DNA from: Hymenobacter polaris
GTDB taxonomy: Bacteria; Bacteroidota; Bacteroidia; Cytophagales; Hymenobacteraceae
Direction of reading: 5' to 3'
Assembly: GCF_012927305.1 (NCBI RefSeq)
Contig: NZ_JABBGH010000001.1
Coordinates: forward strand, 1,922,001 to 1,986,000
Length of the DNA stretch: 64,000 nt
Shown: piece by piece, positions 8,570 to 16,852 of the stretch
Position numbering within the stretch: the stretch's first letter is position 1
Layout: each line of letters opens with the position of its first letter
The notes under the pieces: generated by a model
Database searches by the model: none
What the model was told of the DNA's origin: nothing
Seen by the model: only the letters and a program-made list of their open reading frames with translations
Position numbers and translations under genes: made by a program

Positions 8570-9733
8570 ATGACCGAGCTGCTCTCCCCCACCACGGCCC
8601 CCGCTGCCCCACCGGCGCTAGCCCGGCGCACCTACTACCCAGCCCTCACCGGCCTGCGGTTTGTGGTGGCGCTCATGGTGTTTGCCAAACACTTTCGGCC
8701 CGCCACCACCCCCGACTGGGTGGTGCTCATCATCGAGCAGTTTCATATGACCATGAGCATGTTTTTCCTGCTCAGCGGCTTCGTGATGGGCTCGCGCTAC
8801 CAGGACGAGGCCACCTTCACGCGGCCCTGGTGGAAGCGCTACGTGTGGCGGCGCCTGGCCAGGGTCTACCCCATGTATTTGGTGCTCAATACCAGTATTT
8901 TACTTTATACCTACTGGCCAGTGCCCGCTGGGCAGCTGGGCCACACCGCGCTGCTGTTTTTTTTAAGCGAAACCCTACTGCGAGGCTTGTCCAGCACCCT
9001 CAAGTACGTGGGGCTGCCGCAGGCCTGGTCGCTCACGGCCGAGGAGTGTTTCTACTTTACGCTGCCCATCTTGCTAGTGCTGTGGCGGCGCTACGGCTAC
9101 CGGGGGGCCACCGCTTTTGCGCTGGGCATCCTCTTTATTGGCCTCACGCTCACGGCCGTGTGCCGCAACCAGCCGGCACTGCACGGCTTTTTCGGCTCGT
9201 TCCATCACTTGTTCAATTTCACGTTTTTCGGCCGCGTGCTCGAGTTTACCCTAGGGGTGGGCCTGGCCCGCTGGTGGAACAACCGCCTCACCGAAAGCCG
9301 GCCCGGCTGGCCCTGGCGCACTACGCTCAGCCTCGCGCTCATGCTGGCCGGGGGCGTGGTGCTAGTCAAGCTCAACTCGCCCTTCGACTGGTACGACGGC
9401 AACGTGCGGCCCGCCACCATCGCGCTGAATGTGGTGTTTTATCCGCTCTGCATGACGCTGCTGCTGGCCGGCCTGCTCACCGAAAGCACCTGGCTGCGTA
9501 CCTTTTTGGCTACACCGCTTCTGGATGCGTTGGGCAAGCGCGCCTACGCTTTCTACTTAGTGCAGATTGGGTTTCTCAGTATTTGGTGGCGCGCGCAGTT
9601 TGGTTGGGGCCACTACATCGGCTGGCAGTTGCTGGCCACGGTGCTGGCCGCCGAGTTGCTGTACCGCCTGCTTGAAGAGCCCGCCCGGCGCTGGGTGCTG
9701 GCGCGCACCCTGCCCAGGGGCGAATGGTCCTAG
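8570..9733 (+). CDS. acyltransferase family 3 membrane protein (OafA/YrhL type)
   Basis: 387 residues from ATG 8570 (MTELLSPTTAPAAPP). Integral-membrane acyltransferase 3 family, which O-acylates sugars, lipids or glycans at the cell envelope. YYPALTGLRFVVALMVFAKH carries the family's GLRfvAa..Vf..H signature, followed by FFLLSGFVMG and RRLARVYPMYLV (the R.xRiyP motif). About ten hydrophobic helices and a normal length. The stop codon lies inside the palindromic terminator at 9729-9798, shared with the convergent carbonic anhydrase gene. Confidence 0.92.
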   Translation: MTELLSPTTAPAAPPALARRTYYPALTGLRFVVALMVFAKHFRPATTPDWVVLIIEQFHMTMSMFFLLSGFVMGSRYQDEATFTRPWWKRYVWRRLARVYPMYLVLNTSILLYTYWPVPAGQLGHTALLFFLSETLLRGLSSTLKYVGLPQAWSLTAEECFYFTLPILLVLWRRYGYRGATAFALGILFIGLTLTAVCRNQPALHGFFGSFHHLFNFTFFGRVLEFTLGVGLARWWNNRLTESRPGWPWRTTLSLALMLAGGVVLVKLNSPFDWYDGNVRPATIALNVVFYPLCMTLLLAGLLTESTWLRTFLATPLLDALGKRAYAFYLVQIGFLSIWWRAQFGWGHYIGWQLLATVLAAELLYRLLEEPARRWVLARTLPRGEWS

Positions 9734-9798
9734 GCCCTTATCAAGCAAAAAACCCTGACTGGTTCTGGTCAGGGTTTTTTGCTTGATAAGGGCCTAGG
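9729..9798. terminator. bidirectional terminator palindrome between convergent genes
   Basis: A 70-base near-perfect palindrome: CCTAGGCCCTTATCAAGC, then AAAAAACCCTGACT, a five-base loop and the complement. A6 and T6 runs flank the inner stem, so it can terminate both the acyltransferase and the carbonic anhydrase genes. Its outer ends are two CCTAGG words. Confidence 0.9.
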
Positions 9799-9818
9799 GG
9801 TCGGCTATACTTCGGCGC

Positions 9819-10526
9819 TTAGGCCGCTTGCTCGGCAGCGGGGTCGTGCTGCGGGCCTTCGTAGTTGCTGCTGTCTTTGTCTTCGGGCAGCGCGACCTCG
9901 GTGGCGTAAATATGGTCTAGCCCGTCTAGCATGTCGTAGCGGTTTATTTCCAAGTCTTTGAGCACGCCGTCGGCAATATCGTACACCAGGCCGTGCAGGC
10001 GGGGCGGGTTGGGGCCGCGCTGGGCATTCTGGATGATGTTGGTTTTGGCCAGGTTATGCACCTGCTCAATCACGTTCAGCTCCACCAGCCGGCGCAGGCG
10101 CTGGGCTTCGTCGGAGATGCGCAGCAGCTCGGTTTCGTGCAGGCGCACCACGTCGCGGATATTCACCAGCCAGTTGTCAATCAGCCCGTACTGCTTGTTG
10201 TTTGAAGCGGCGGCTACGCCGCCGCAGCCGTAGTGCCCGCACACCAGAATATCCTGCACGCCCAGCACCTCCACGGCGTACTGCAGCACGCTCAGCAGGT
10301 TCATGTCGGTGTGCACCACCATGTTGGCAATGTTGCGGTGCACAAACATCTCGCCCGGCCCGGTGCCGGTAATGCCCGAGGCCGGCACCCGCGAGTCGGA
10401 GCAGCCAATGAACAGGTAGCGCGGCTGCTGCCCATTGGCCAGCCGCGAAAAGAACGCGGGGTCTTCCTGGTTCTTGGTTTTTACCCACTGCTTGTTGTTG
10501 TCCAGAATGTCCTGAATGCCGCTCAT
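9819..10526 (-). CDS. can: beta-class carbonic anhydrase
   Basis: 235 residues. Interconverts CO2 and bicarbonate in the cytoplasm. IGCSDSR supplies zinc ligand C42 and the D44-R46 dyad; GHYGCGG supplies H98 and C101, the same numbers as in E. coli Can. VHRNIANMV is also typical. The extended C-terminus after LDHIYATEVALPE is Asp/Ala-rich. A single gene with its own terminator (9729-9798). It converges on the acyltransferase gene, so no operon partner is indicated. Confidence 0.96.
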   Translation of the reverse strand: MSGIQDILDNNKQWVKTKNQEDPAFFSRLANGQQPRYLFIGCSDSRVPASGITGTGPGEMFVHRNIANMVVHTDMNLLSVLQYAVEVLGVQDILVCGHYGCGGVAAASNNKQYGLIDNWLVNIRDVVRLHETELLRISDEAQRLRRLVELNVIEQVHNLAKTNIIQNAQRGPNPPRLHGLVYDIADGVLKDLEINRYDMLDGLDHIYATEVALPEDKDSSNYEGPQHDPAAEQAA

Positions 10527-10635
10527 TGCGAAAGTAGAGTGAATGGAATGGAGTAGAGTAACGAAGGCCAGCCTTATTTGTTCTTCACCTAACCTTCACA
10601 AATCAGCAGGGGCTAGCTGCGGCCTGCCCTAGGCC

Positions 10636-11466
10636 CTAGCGCGGCCGCCAGGTGAGCACCAGGCCCGGCGCGTTGCCAAAGTAAGTGGGCGCCAAGCTAA
10701 TATCGCGGCCAATGGGCTTGCGGCCCCAGCGGTTGCGGTGGGTAAGGTAGGCCAGGTGGGCCGAGAGGATGCCGAAGCCCGCGCCGGCCACTACGTCGCT
10801 CTGCCAGTGCTTGTTCACCACCATGCGCAGCACGCCCACGCTGGTGGCGATAGTGTAAGCCCCAATGCCGTACCCCTGGCTTTTGTCGCGCAGCTCGGTG
10901 TGCACGATGCTGGCCGCCAGAAACGCCTGCGCCGTGTGGCCCGACGGAAACGAGAGGTTGTCGGAGCCATCGGGCCGCTCCTCGTGGCTGAAGGCCTTGA
11001 CGGCGAAGGTGCTGGCCAGCATAATGGCCTCACTTTTAGCAATTACCAGCAGCACGTTGATACGGTCGTTGCGCGACTGCACGCCGGCCAGCGCTACTGC
11101 GCCCAGCTCGAGGTAGGGCGCGAAGATGAGGTAGTCGGCCACCCGCGTTTGCGACGAGGGAAAGAGCCGGTGCACATCGCGCTGCGCGTCCTGGTTGGTA
11201 TAGAAGCCGCCGCCGTTGAAGGTGTAGGCGCCGTAGCCGATAAGGATGGTAGGCACGATGAGCGCCTTCACCAGCTTTTTTTGGAAGAAAGGCCGCCGCA
11301 CCGGCGCCGACACCCCTAGGGGATTCTCAAACTTGTGGGTAGTATCGGCGGGGGCCGCGGGGGCGGCGGGGTTGAGCGGCACCTGGGCCAGGGCGGGCGC
11401 CACGGTGCCCAGGGCCAGCAGCAGCCCCAGCGTGATTCGGCGGGCGTGAGTAGAAAAGGTTAGCAT
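10636..11466 (-). CDS. PAP2-family phosphatase with signal peptide
   Basis: 276 residues from ATG 11466 (MLTFSTHARRITLGLLLALG); a frame extension to 11502 lacks support, and the shorter start gives a clean signal peptide ending ALAQ. The phosphatidic acid phosphatase triad is complete: KAFSHEERP (K-x6-RP), SFPSGH, and RMVVNKHWQSD (R-x5-H-x3-D). Such enzymes dephosphorylate lipid or isoprenoid phosphates outside the inner membrane. Hydrophobic helices fit a membrane-bound form. The substrate could be a phospholipid, undecaprenyl diphosphate or lipid A; the sequence does not decide. Confidence 0.92.
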   Translation of the reverse strand: MLTFSTHARRITLGLLLALGTVAPALAQVPLNPAAPAAPADTTHKFENPLGVSAPVRRPFFQKKLVKALIVPTILIGYGAYTFNGGGFYTNQDAQRDVHRLFPSSQTRVADYLIFAPYLELGAVALAGVQSRNDRINVLLVIAKSEAIMLASTFAVKAFSHEERPDGSDNLSFPSGHTAQAFLAASIVHTELRDKSQGYGIGAYTIATSVGVLRMVVNKHWQSDVVAGAGFGILSAHLAYLTHRNRWGRKPIGRDISLAPTYFGNAPGLVLTWRPR

Positions 11467-11790
11467 AAGCACATAACAATAGCGTAACGCGCCCATACGC
11501 AAACCAGTCGCTTAGGGCCGAGCATTAGCCGGGCCAAGTTGCGCGGGACGCCCGGCTAGGCCTGCATGAGCGCGCCGGCCACCAGCCCCCAGTTGCCAGT
11601 TGTGGCCGCAGCCTTTGGCCAGCGCTGGGGACCTAGGGGCACGCCAGCGCGGGCCGCGCCTGCCGCAAACGTTTACGCAGTTTTGGGGCGGCTGCCAGCG
11701 CCGAATAACGGCGGTTAGCTGCTTAACTTACCGGCCCGTTTGGGCAGCTGCGCGAGCCCGCTGTAGCAACAGATTACCAGTTATCAGTTA
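11467..11790. other. 324-base GC-rich spacer, no feature seen
   Basis: Between the start of the PAP2 gene and a possible small membrane ORF on the plus strand. I see no promoter match, repeat or convincing reading frame. One CCTAGG occurs near 11632. Confidence 0.4.
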
Positions 11791-11958
11791 GTGCGGAAGC
11801 GCCTATTCGTGCACTACGAGGCCCTAGGGCAACTCGGCCACGCCTGCTTCATCCTGCTTCTCATTTGCGGCGGGGCCTACCTGCTGGCCTGGGTGCTCAT
11901 GTTTACGCCGGTGCCCCGCATAGGGCCCATTCAGCTGGCGCAGGTGCGGAACTCCTAG
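11791..11958 (+). CDS. possible 55-residue membrane protein (GTG start)
   Basis: Frame GTG CGG AAG CGC to TAG at 11956. It encodes a basic start (VRKRLFVHYEALGQLGHA), one strong hydrophobic helix (CFILLLICGGAYLLAWVLMF) and a short tail (TPVPRIGPIQLAQVRNS). The positive-inside start plus a single helix make it plausible, but there is no family match and the GTG start is a guess. It ends 83 bases before the aldehyde dehydrogenase ATG and could be a leader gene in its transcript. Confidence 0.4.
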   Translation: MRKRLFVHYEALGQLGHACFILLLICGGAYLLAWVLMFTPVPRIGPIQLAQVRNS

Positions 11959-12041
11959 GGTTACTTCAAACCAGAAAGCTCACCATCGGTTCTACTACTG
12001 TTCTTCTCACCGACTCGCGCCGCGCAGGTGGCGCGCACCTT

Positions 12042-13586
12042 ATGACCAAAATTGTTTCGCCCCAAGTGGAGTTTAGCAAGCTGCTGAACGACGTAAAGCA
12101 GGCCGTGCCCGAAATTTTCGATGCCGATGGCCGCTTTCTTAATTTGCTGGAAGGCCACTGGCAGGAGCCCGGCACCCCGCGCCCCTTCCACTCGCCCATC
12201 GACGGCTCCGACCTGGGCTCGCTGCCCATGCTCAAGCACGACGCGGCCCTGCGCGCCGTGCGCTTTGCCAAGGACGAGGCCAAGGCCTGGGCCCACACCC
12301 CGCTGGCCGAGCGCAAGGCCAAGGTGCAGGAGTGCATCAACCAGCTGCGCCCGCACATCGACCTGATTAGCAAGCTGCTGATGTGGGAGATTGGCAAAAC
12401 TTATAAACTGGGCTTCAACGACATCGACCGCTGCGTGGAAGGCGTGCAGTGGTACCTCGACAATATTGAGGGCCTGATTGGCGACCGCCGGCCCCTGGGG
12501 CTAGTCAGCAACATTGCCTCCTGGAACTACCCCATGTCGGTGCTTATGCACGCGGTGCTGGTGCAGCTGCTGTGCGGCAACACCGTAATTGCCAAGACGC
12601 CCACCGACGGCGGCTTTATCTCGCTGAGCTTCACCTTTGCCATTGCGCGGCGCGCGGGCCTGCCGGTGGCGCTGGTGAGCGGCCCCGGCGGCGAGCTGAG
12701 CGACGTGCTGGTGCAGGACGAATCCGTGGATTGCCTCAGCTTCGTGGGCGGGCGCTACAACGGGCGCAACATTGCCGATGCGCTGCGCTCGGAGCACAAG
12801 CGCTACATGCTGGAAATGGAGGGCGTGAACACCTACGGCCTCTGGAACTTCTCGCAGTGGGACCTGCTGGCCGAGCAGCTAACCAAGGGCTACGACTACG
12901 GCAAGCAGCGCTGCACGGCCTACGTGCGCTGGGTGGTGCAGCGCGAGCTGTTTCCGCAATTCTTGGAAACCTACCAGCGGGCCATCGGCAGCCTTAAGGT
13001 GGGCAACCCCACGCTGGTAGACAACCCCGACGACGAGCTGCCCGACCTGGCGTTCGGGCCCGTCATCAACGCCCGGCAGGCCCAGGACCTCGACGAGCTG
13101 TTCACGGACGCCAGCAAGCACGGCGCCATTCCCTTCTACGAAGGCAAGCTCGACGACAACCTCTTTTTGCCCGGTCAGGACCGCTCGGCCTACCGCGCCC
13201 CTAGGGCCCTGGTGGGCTTGCCGCGCCAGGCCGAGCTGTACTTCAAGGAGCCCTTCGGCCCCATCGACACGGTGGTGCTGGTAGACCGCGTGGAAGAGCT
13301 GGTGGGCGAAATGAATATCTCGAACGGCGCGCTCGTCACGGCCCTGGGCTCCGACGACGTGGCCTGGGCTACCAAAACCGCCCGCGAACTGCGCGCCTTT
13401 AAGGTGGGCATCAACAAGCTGCGCAGCCGCGGCGACCGCGAGGAAGTATTTGGCGGCCTGGGCGAGAGCTGGAAGGGCGCCTTTGTGGGCGGCAAGCTGC
13501 TGGTAGAAGCCGTGACGCAGGCCGACCACGCCCAGCCCGTACTCGGCAACTACCCCGACGCCGTGCTGCTGCCCGAGAAAGCCTAG
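12042..13586 (+). CDS. aldehyde dehydrogenase family protein
   Basis: 514 residues from ATG 12042 (MTKIVSPQVEFSKLL); the frame is open further upstream, but that part overlaps the small ORF at 11791-11958 and has no family resemblance. NAD(P)-dependent oxidation of an aldehyde. Seen: the Rossmann-side IASWNYPMS and KTPTDGG, LEMEG (position of the general-base Glu, normally ELGGK), the catalytic Cys in GKQRCTAYVRW and EPFGPIDTVV near the end. The LEMEG variant and the absence of a standard GQxC put it among divergent ALDHs, so the substrate is unknown. A REP-like element and a terminator follow. Confidence 0.9.
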   Translation: MTKIVSPQVEFSKLLNDVKQAVPEIFDADGRFLNLLEGHWQEPGTPRPFHSPIDGSDLGSLPMLKHDAALRAVRFAKDEAKAWAHTPLAERKAKVQECINQLRPHIDLISKLLMWEIGKTYKLGFNDIDRCVEGVQWYLDNIEGLIGDRRPLGLVSNIASWNYPMSVLMHAVLVQLLCGNTVIAKTPTDGGFISLSFTFAIARRAGLPVALVSGPGGELSDVLVQDESVDCLSFVGGRYNGRNIADALRSEHKRYMLEMEGVNTYGLWNFSQWDLLAEQLTKGYDYGKQRCTAYVRWVVQRELFPQFLETYQRAIGSLKVGNPTLVDNPDDELPDLAFGPVINARQAQDLDELFTDASKHGAIPFYEGKLDDNLFLPGQDRSAYRAPRALVGLPRQAELYFKEPFGPIDTVVLVDRVEELVGEMNISNGALVTALGSDDVAWATKTARELRAFKVGINKLRSRGDREEVFGGLGESWKGAFVGGKLLVEAVTQADHAQPVLGNYPDAVLLPEKA

Positions 13587-13622
13587 AGGCAAGAAACCGA
13601 AGTGAGATTTTGCCGGAATACA

Positions 13623-13732
13623 CTTAAAAGGCGGTCATGCTGAGCCCCGCGAAGCATCTCTACCACGCCGCCTAGGGTATCGTATCGTTCGGTAGAGATA
13701 CTTCGCGGGGCTCAGCATGGCCGCCTTTCAAG
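13623..13732. repeat. long palindromic REP-like element, copy 2
   Basis: Left arm AAAGGCGGTCATGCTGAGCC then CCGCGAAGCATCTCTACC; right arm is the complement with two mismatches. The centre is different from copies 1 and 5 and contains a CCTAGGG. Lies directly downstream of the aldehyde dehydrogenase gene. Confidence 0.88.
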
Positions 13733-13748
13733 CGAAGAATTTAAGTTG

Positions 13749-13777
13749 AGCCGCCTCCCACCGGGAGGCGGCTTTTT
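13749..13777 (+). terminator. Rho-independent terminator after the aldehyde dehydrogenase gene
   Basis: AGCCGCCTCCC-acc-GGGAGGCGGCT followed by TTTTT: an 11-bp stem with a 3-base loop and a U tract on the plus strand. Confidence 0.85.
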
Positions 13778-13959
13778 GTTGCCCCAGCCCCTAGGGTGCC
13801 GCCCAGCTTTAGGCCCCCGCCGCCCGCCCACAAAGCGCGCCAGTTCGGCCAGCAGCGAGGCGGTTTTGTCGCGTTGGGCAGCCCCTAGGGTAGCGAGCGG
13901 CGCATCTTTGCCGCCGTTAACCTCAACCATTATTCGCCCTTTTACCGCTTTACTATTCT

Positions 13960-14253
13960 GTGAAATTTCTACTCGTTCTTAGTCTGCTAGCTAGTTCGTT
14001 GGGTCCGGCTTCGGCCGCTGCCGCCCCTAGGCCCCTGGTGCGCTACCTGGCCGCCACCCTGCACTTACGCCCTGGCCAAACCCGCCAGGTGCAGCTGGCC
14101 GTGCGGCGGGCGCCGCTGGCACTGCGTACCCCCGAGCAGGTGGCCGAGCGCCTGCGCCCGGTGCTGAGCGCCACCCAGTTCGAGCGCTACAGCCAGCTGC
14201 AGGGCGACGCCGCTAGCTACGCGCTGCTGCACCACCTGGCCGCGCAGCACTAG
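13960..14253 (+). CDS. small secreted protein of unknown function
   Basis: 97 residues with GTG start (VKFLLVLSLLASSLGPASA), a clean signal peptide, then a soluble helical part with TLHLRPGQTRQVQLAVRRA and LSATQFERYSQLQG. The second half looks like one or two helices of the kind seen in small periplasmic proteins where residues such as Thr-Gln-Phe-x-x-Tyr recur, but I recognise no named family. It ends 63 bases before the convergent antiporter gene, with a terminator between. Confidence 0.65.
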   Translation: MKFLLVLSLLASSLGPASAAAAPRPLVRYLAATLHLRPGQTRQVQLAVRRAPLALRTPEQVAERLRPVLSATQFERYSQLQGDAASYALLHHLAAQH

Positions 14254-14280
14254 CCGCTTTTGCTTACTCTACTTTACTCC

Positions 14281-14315
14281 AGAGGGGGCTACCGGCTTGG
14301 CCGGCGGCCCCCTCT
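14281..14315. terminator. terminator between the secreted-protein and antiporter genes
   Basis: AGAGGGGGC pairs with GCCCCCTCT, with an inner CCGG/CCGG stem and T-rich flank on the plus strand. It abuts the antiporter stop codon at 14316 and could serve both convergent genes. Confidence 0.75.
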
Positions 14316-15989
14316 TTAGGCCTCGCCAACCTCCTCGCCTTCGGGCTGCTGCACGGTAGCCAGCTGGGTATCGAGGGCAATCTCGAAGCGGTCCAGCTCC
14401 AGCTCTACCTGCCGAATGGCTTCTTCGCTGTAGGCATCGCGGCGGTGCAGGTGCACCAGCAGGCGGCGCTGGTGCTCGGTGAGGTCGAGGCGGCAGCGCA
14501 GCAGGTTTTCGAAGCGCTCGGCGTCCTGGGTTTCGGCGGGGTCAGGGGGGCCTAGGGGCGTGGCTTCGTTGGCGGCCAGGGTACCGTGCAGGCGGCGGGC
14601 CTGGCGGCGCACCACCTCGCGCAGCGTGAGCAGGCAGGGGTCGGGGTGGCCGGGAGGCTCGGCGGCCAGCTTGGCTTCAAGGTAAGCCAGCGAGTCGTTG
14701 GCCAGGGCCAGGCGCAGCTCCTGCTCTTCGGCGGCGCGGGTGCTGGGGGCGGCCTGCACCCCCAGGCGGCGTACCAGCCAGGGCAGCGTCAGGCCCTGCA
14801 AGATGAGCGTGACGAAGATGACCGTGAAGGTGATGAATAGGATGACGTTGCGCTGCGGAAACGGCGCCCCGCCCCGCACCACCAGCGGCAGGGCCAGGGC
14901 CGTAGCCAGCGAAATAACGCCCCGCACCCCCGCCCACGACGTCACGAGCAACGGCCGCCAGTCGAGCGGCTCCTCGGCCCCGTCCTGGCCGCGCCAGCGG
15001 GCCAGCACCCGCGCCAGGTAGGCCGACGGAAACACCCAGGCAATGCGAATGACGATGGCCGCCGCGCTCACCAGCAGCCCGTAGCGCAGCACGGGCCAGA
15101 ACGCGCCCGGCCCCAGCCCGGCCAGCACGTCGCGCAGCTCCAGCCCGATGATAATGAATACTAAGCCGTTGAGCAGAAAGCTTACCACGCCCCAGAAGCT
15201 GTGCTTGAGCAGGCGCGTCTGGTTGTCGTAGATGTCGTGCGAGCGGCGGCTCAGCATCAGCCCCATCGCCACCACGGCCAGCACGCCTGATATTGCCAGG
15301 CGCTCAGCGGCCAGGTACACCCCAAACGGCAGCAGTACCGTGAGGGCGGTGATGAGGGTGGCGTCGTGCAGCCAGTTTTGCAGGCGCACCGCTACGTAGC
15401 CCACGGCCCCCCCTAGGGCCGCGCCGCCGCCCGCCACCAGCACAAAGTGCCAGCCGGCGTCCCAGAAGCTAAAAACGCCGCTCACGGCGGCCGCCACGGC
15501 GTAGCGGTAGGCAATCAGGGCTGAGGCGTCGTTTACCAGGCCCTCGCCGTCGAGGATGACCAGCACCCGCCGCGGCAGCCCTAGGCCCTTGGTGGCGGCG
15601 GTGGCGGCCAGGGCATCGGGCGGGCTCACGATGGCGCCCAGCACGAAGCCCAGCGCCCAGCCAAACCCCGGAATGACGTAGTGCGCCAGCGCCGCCACGC
15701 CCAGCATGGTGGTGAGCACCAGCCCCACGGCCAGCAGCGAGATGGGCCGCAGGTTGGCCTTAAACTCGTGCCACGACATTTGGTAGCTTTCGGTGTAAAG
15801 CAGGGGCGGCAGAAAAATCAGGAAGATGATATCCGGCTCCAGCTTGAAGTTGGGCAGGCCCGGCACCAGCGCCAGCGCCCCGCCCGCCACCACCAGCAGC
15901 ACCGGGTAGGGCACCTTGAGCTTGGGCGCCGCTGCCGACAGCGCCACCAGCACGGCCAGCATGAGAATAATGAGCGACAAATGCTCCAT
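14316..15989 (-). CDS. Na+/H+ antiporter, CPA1 family
   Basis: 557-residue inner-membrane cation/proton antiporter for pH and Na+ homeostasis. About twelve hydrophobic helices occupy residues 1-410. GEGLVNDASALIAY carries the paired N-D residues of the CPA1 ion site, preceded by GAIVSPPDALAATA, and WAGVRGVISLATALALP is the characteristic helix with the conserved Arg. A cytoplasmic tail of about 140 residues rich in Glu, Arg and Leu follows, as in NhaP/YjcE-type proteins. Single gene; no co-directional partner. Confidence 0.94.
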   Translation of the reverse strand: MEHLSLIILMLAVLVALSAAAPKLKVPYPVLLVVAGGALALVPGLPNFKLEPDIIFLIFLPPLLYTESYQMSWHEFKANLRPISLLAVGLVLTTMLGVAALAHYVIPGFGWALGFVLGAIVSPPDALAATAATKGLGLPRRVLVILDGEGLVNDASALIAYRYAVAAAVSGVFSFWDAGWHFVLVAGGGAALGGAVGYVAVRLQNWLHDATLITALTVLLPFGVYLAAERLAISGVLAVVAMGLMLSRRSHDIYDNQTRLLKHSFWGVVSFLLNGLVFIIIGLELRDVLAGLGPGAFWPVLRYGLLVSAAAIVIRIAWVFPSAYLARVLARWRGQDGAEEPLDWRPLLVTSWAGVRGVISLATALALPLVVRGGAPFPQRNVILFITFTVIFVTLILQGLTLPWLVRRLGVQAAPSTRAAEEQELRLALANDSLAYLEAKLAAEPPGHPDPCLLTLREVVRRQARRLHGTLAANEATPLGPPDPAETQDAERFENLLRCRLDLTEHQRRLLVHLHRRDAYSEEAIRQVELELDRFEIALDTQLATVQQPEGEEVGEA

Positions 15990-16153
15990 AAATCGTAAAT
16001 AAAACGCTGACTCGCCGGCCAGATACGGGTTTAAGGTTCAGCTCCTAGTAGTTAACCAGCCAGTGTGCCTTTTGATAAGCGAAGCCAAGGCGCGGCTAAC
16101 TACGTAAAAAGCTGGCCGCCCCGATGCGAGGCCGCCACTTGCCTTATTTCGCT

Positions 16154-16711
16154 ATGCCCCTTACCCTGGATAAGAACACCGCCCTCGTGCTCATCGACTT
16201 GCAGCACGGCACCACCAGCGCTGAGCTGGCCCACCCCCTTGCCGATGTAGTGACGCGCGCCGCCCAGCTGCTCGCGGCCTTCCGCGCCAAGGGCCGGCCA
16301 GTAGTTATCGTCACGGTCAACCCGGCCGGCTCCGACCAGTCGCGCATTCGCACGCAGGCGCCCGGCCCGCCCGCGCAGCTGCCCGCCGGCTTCGACGAGC
16401 TGCTACCCGAAATCCGCGTGGAGTTTGGCGACGTGCGCATTCACAAGCAAACCTGGAACGCCTTTTACCGCACCCCGCTGCACGACGAGCTAGAGCGCTT
16501 GGGTGTGACGGGCATCGTGCTGGCCGGCGTCAGCACCAGCATCGGGGTAGAGGGCACGGCCCGCGCCGCCGCCGAGCGGGGCTACAACATTGCCTTCGCC
16601 ACCGACGCCATGACCGACCGCGTGGCCGCCGCCCACGCCAATAGCTTGCAGTACATTTTTCCGCGCCTAGGGCAGCTGGGCACCACCGACGAGCTACTGG
16701 CTGAGGTGTAA
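16154..16711 (+). CDS. isochorismatase-family hydrolase lacking the usual cysteine
   Basis: 185 residues from ATG 16154 (MPLTLDKNTALVLIDLQ); the upstream in-frame ATG at 16124 adds an unconserved stretch. Cysteine-hydrolase fold: Asp in LVLIDLQHG (D15) and Lys in HKQTWNAF are present. The position of the catalytic Cys, normally GvxTxxCVe, reads GVSTSIGVEGTAR, so the nucleophile is replaced by Gly. Isochorismatase-like members without the Cys exist, so it may be an isochorismate-type hydrolase acting without a covalent intermediate, or have another role. Soluble and cytoplasmic. A REP-like element follows. Confidence 0.88.
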   Translation: MPLTLDKNTALVLIDLQHGTTSAELAHPLADVVTRAAQLLAAFRAKGRPVVIVTVNPAGSDQSRIRTQAPGPPAQLPAGFDELLPEIRVEFGDVRIHKQTWNAFYRTPLHDELERLGVTGIVLAGVSTSIGVEGTARAAAERGYNIAFATDAMTDRVAAAHANSLQYIFPRLGQLGTTDELLAEV

Positions 16712-16719
16712 GGTTGAAC

Positions 16720-16845
16720 GAAAGAAAAGGGCGGTTATGCTGAGCGCAGCCGAAGCATCTCTCCCGGGCAAGTAGCCCTAACGTATTAAGTTACTTAACC
16801 GGGAGAAATACTCAGGCTGTGCTTAGCATGACTGCCTTTATTTTC
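16720..16845. repeat. long palindromic REP-like element, copy 3 (decayed)
   Basis: Left arm GGCGGTTATGCTGAGCGCAG then CCGAAGCATCTCTCCCGG; right arm matches with several mismatches (e.g. AGTATTTCTCCCGG and GTGCTTAGCATGACTGCC). It is the most diverged copy. The centre (aagtagccctaacgtattaag) resembles that of copies 1 and 5. It separates two convergent genes. Confidence 0.82.
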
Positions 16846-16852
16846 GGCCTTC

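Noticed and set aside
13712..13930. 72-codon minus-strand frame with a charged middle
   Set aside because: It crosses the terminator and the REP-like arm and ends in repeat-derived residues; no family resemblance.
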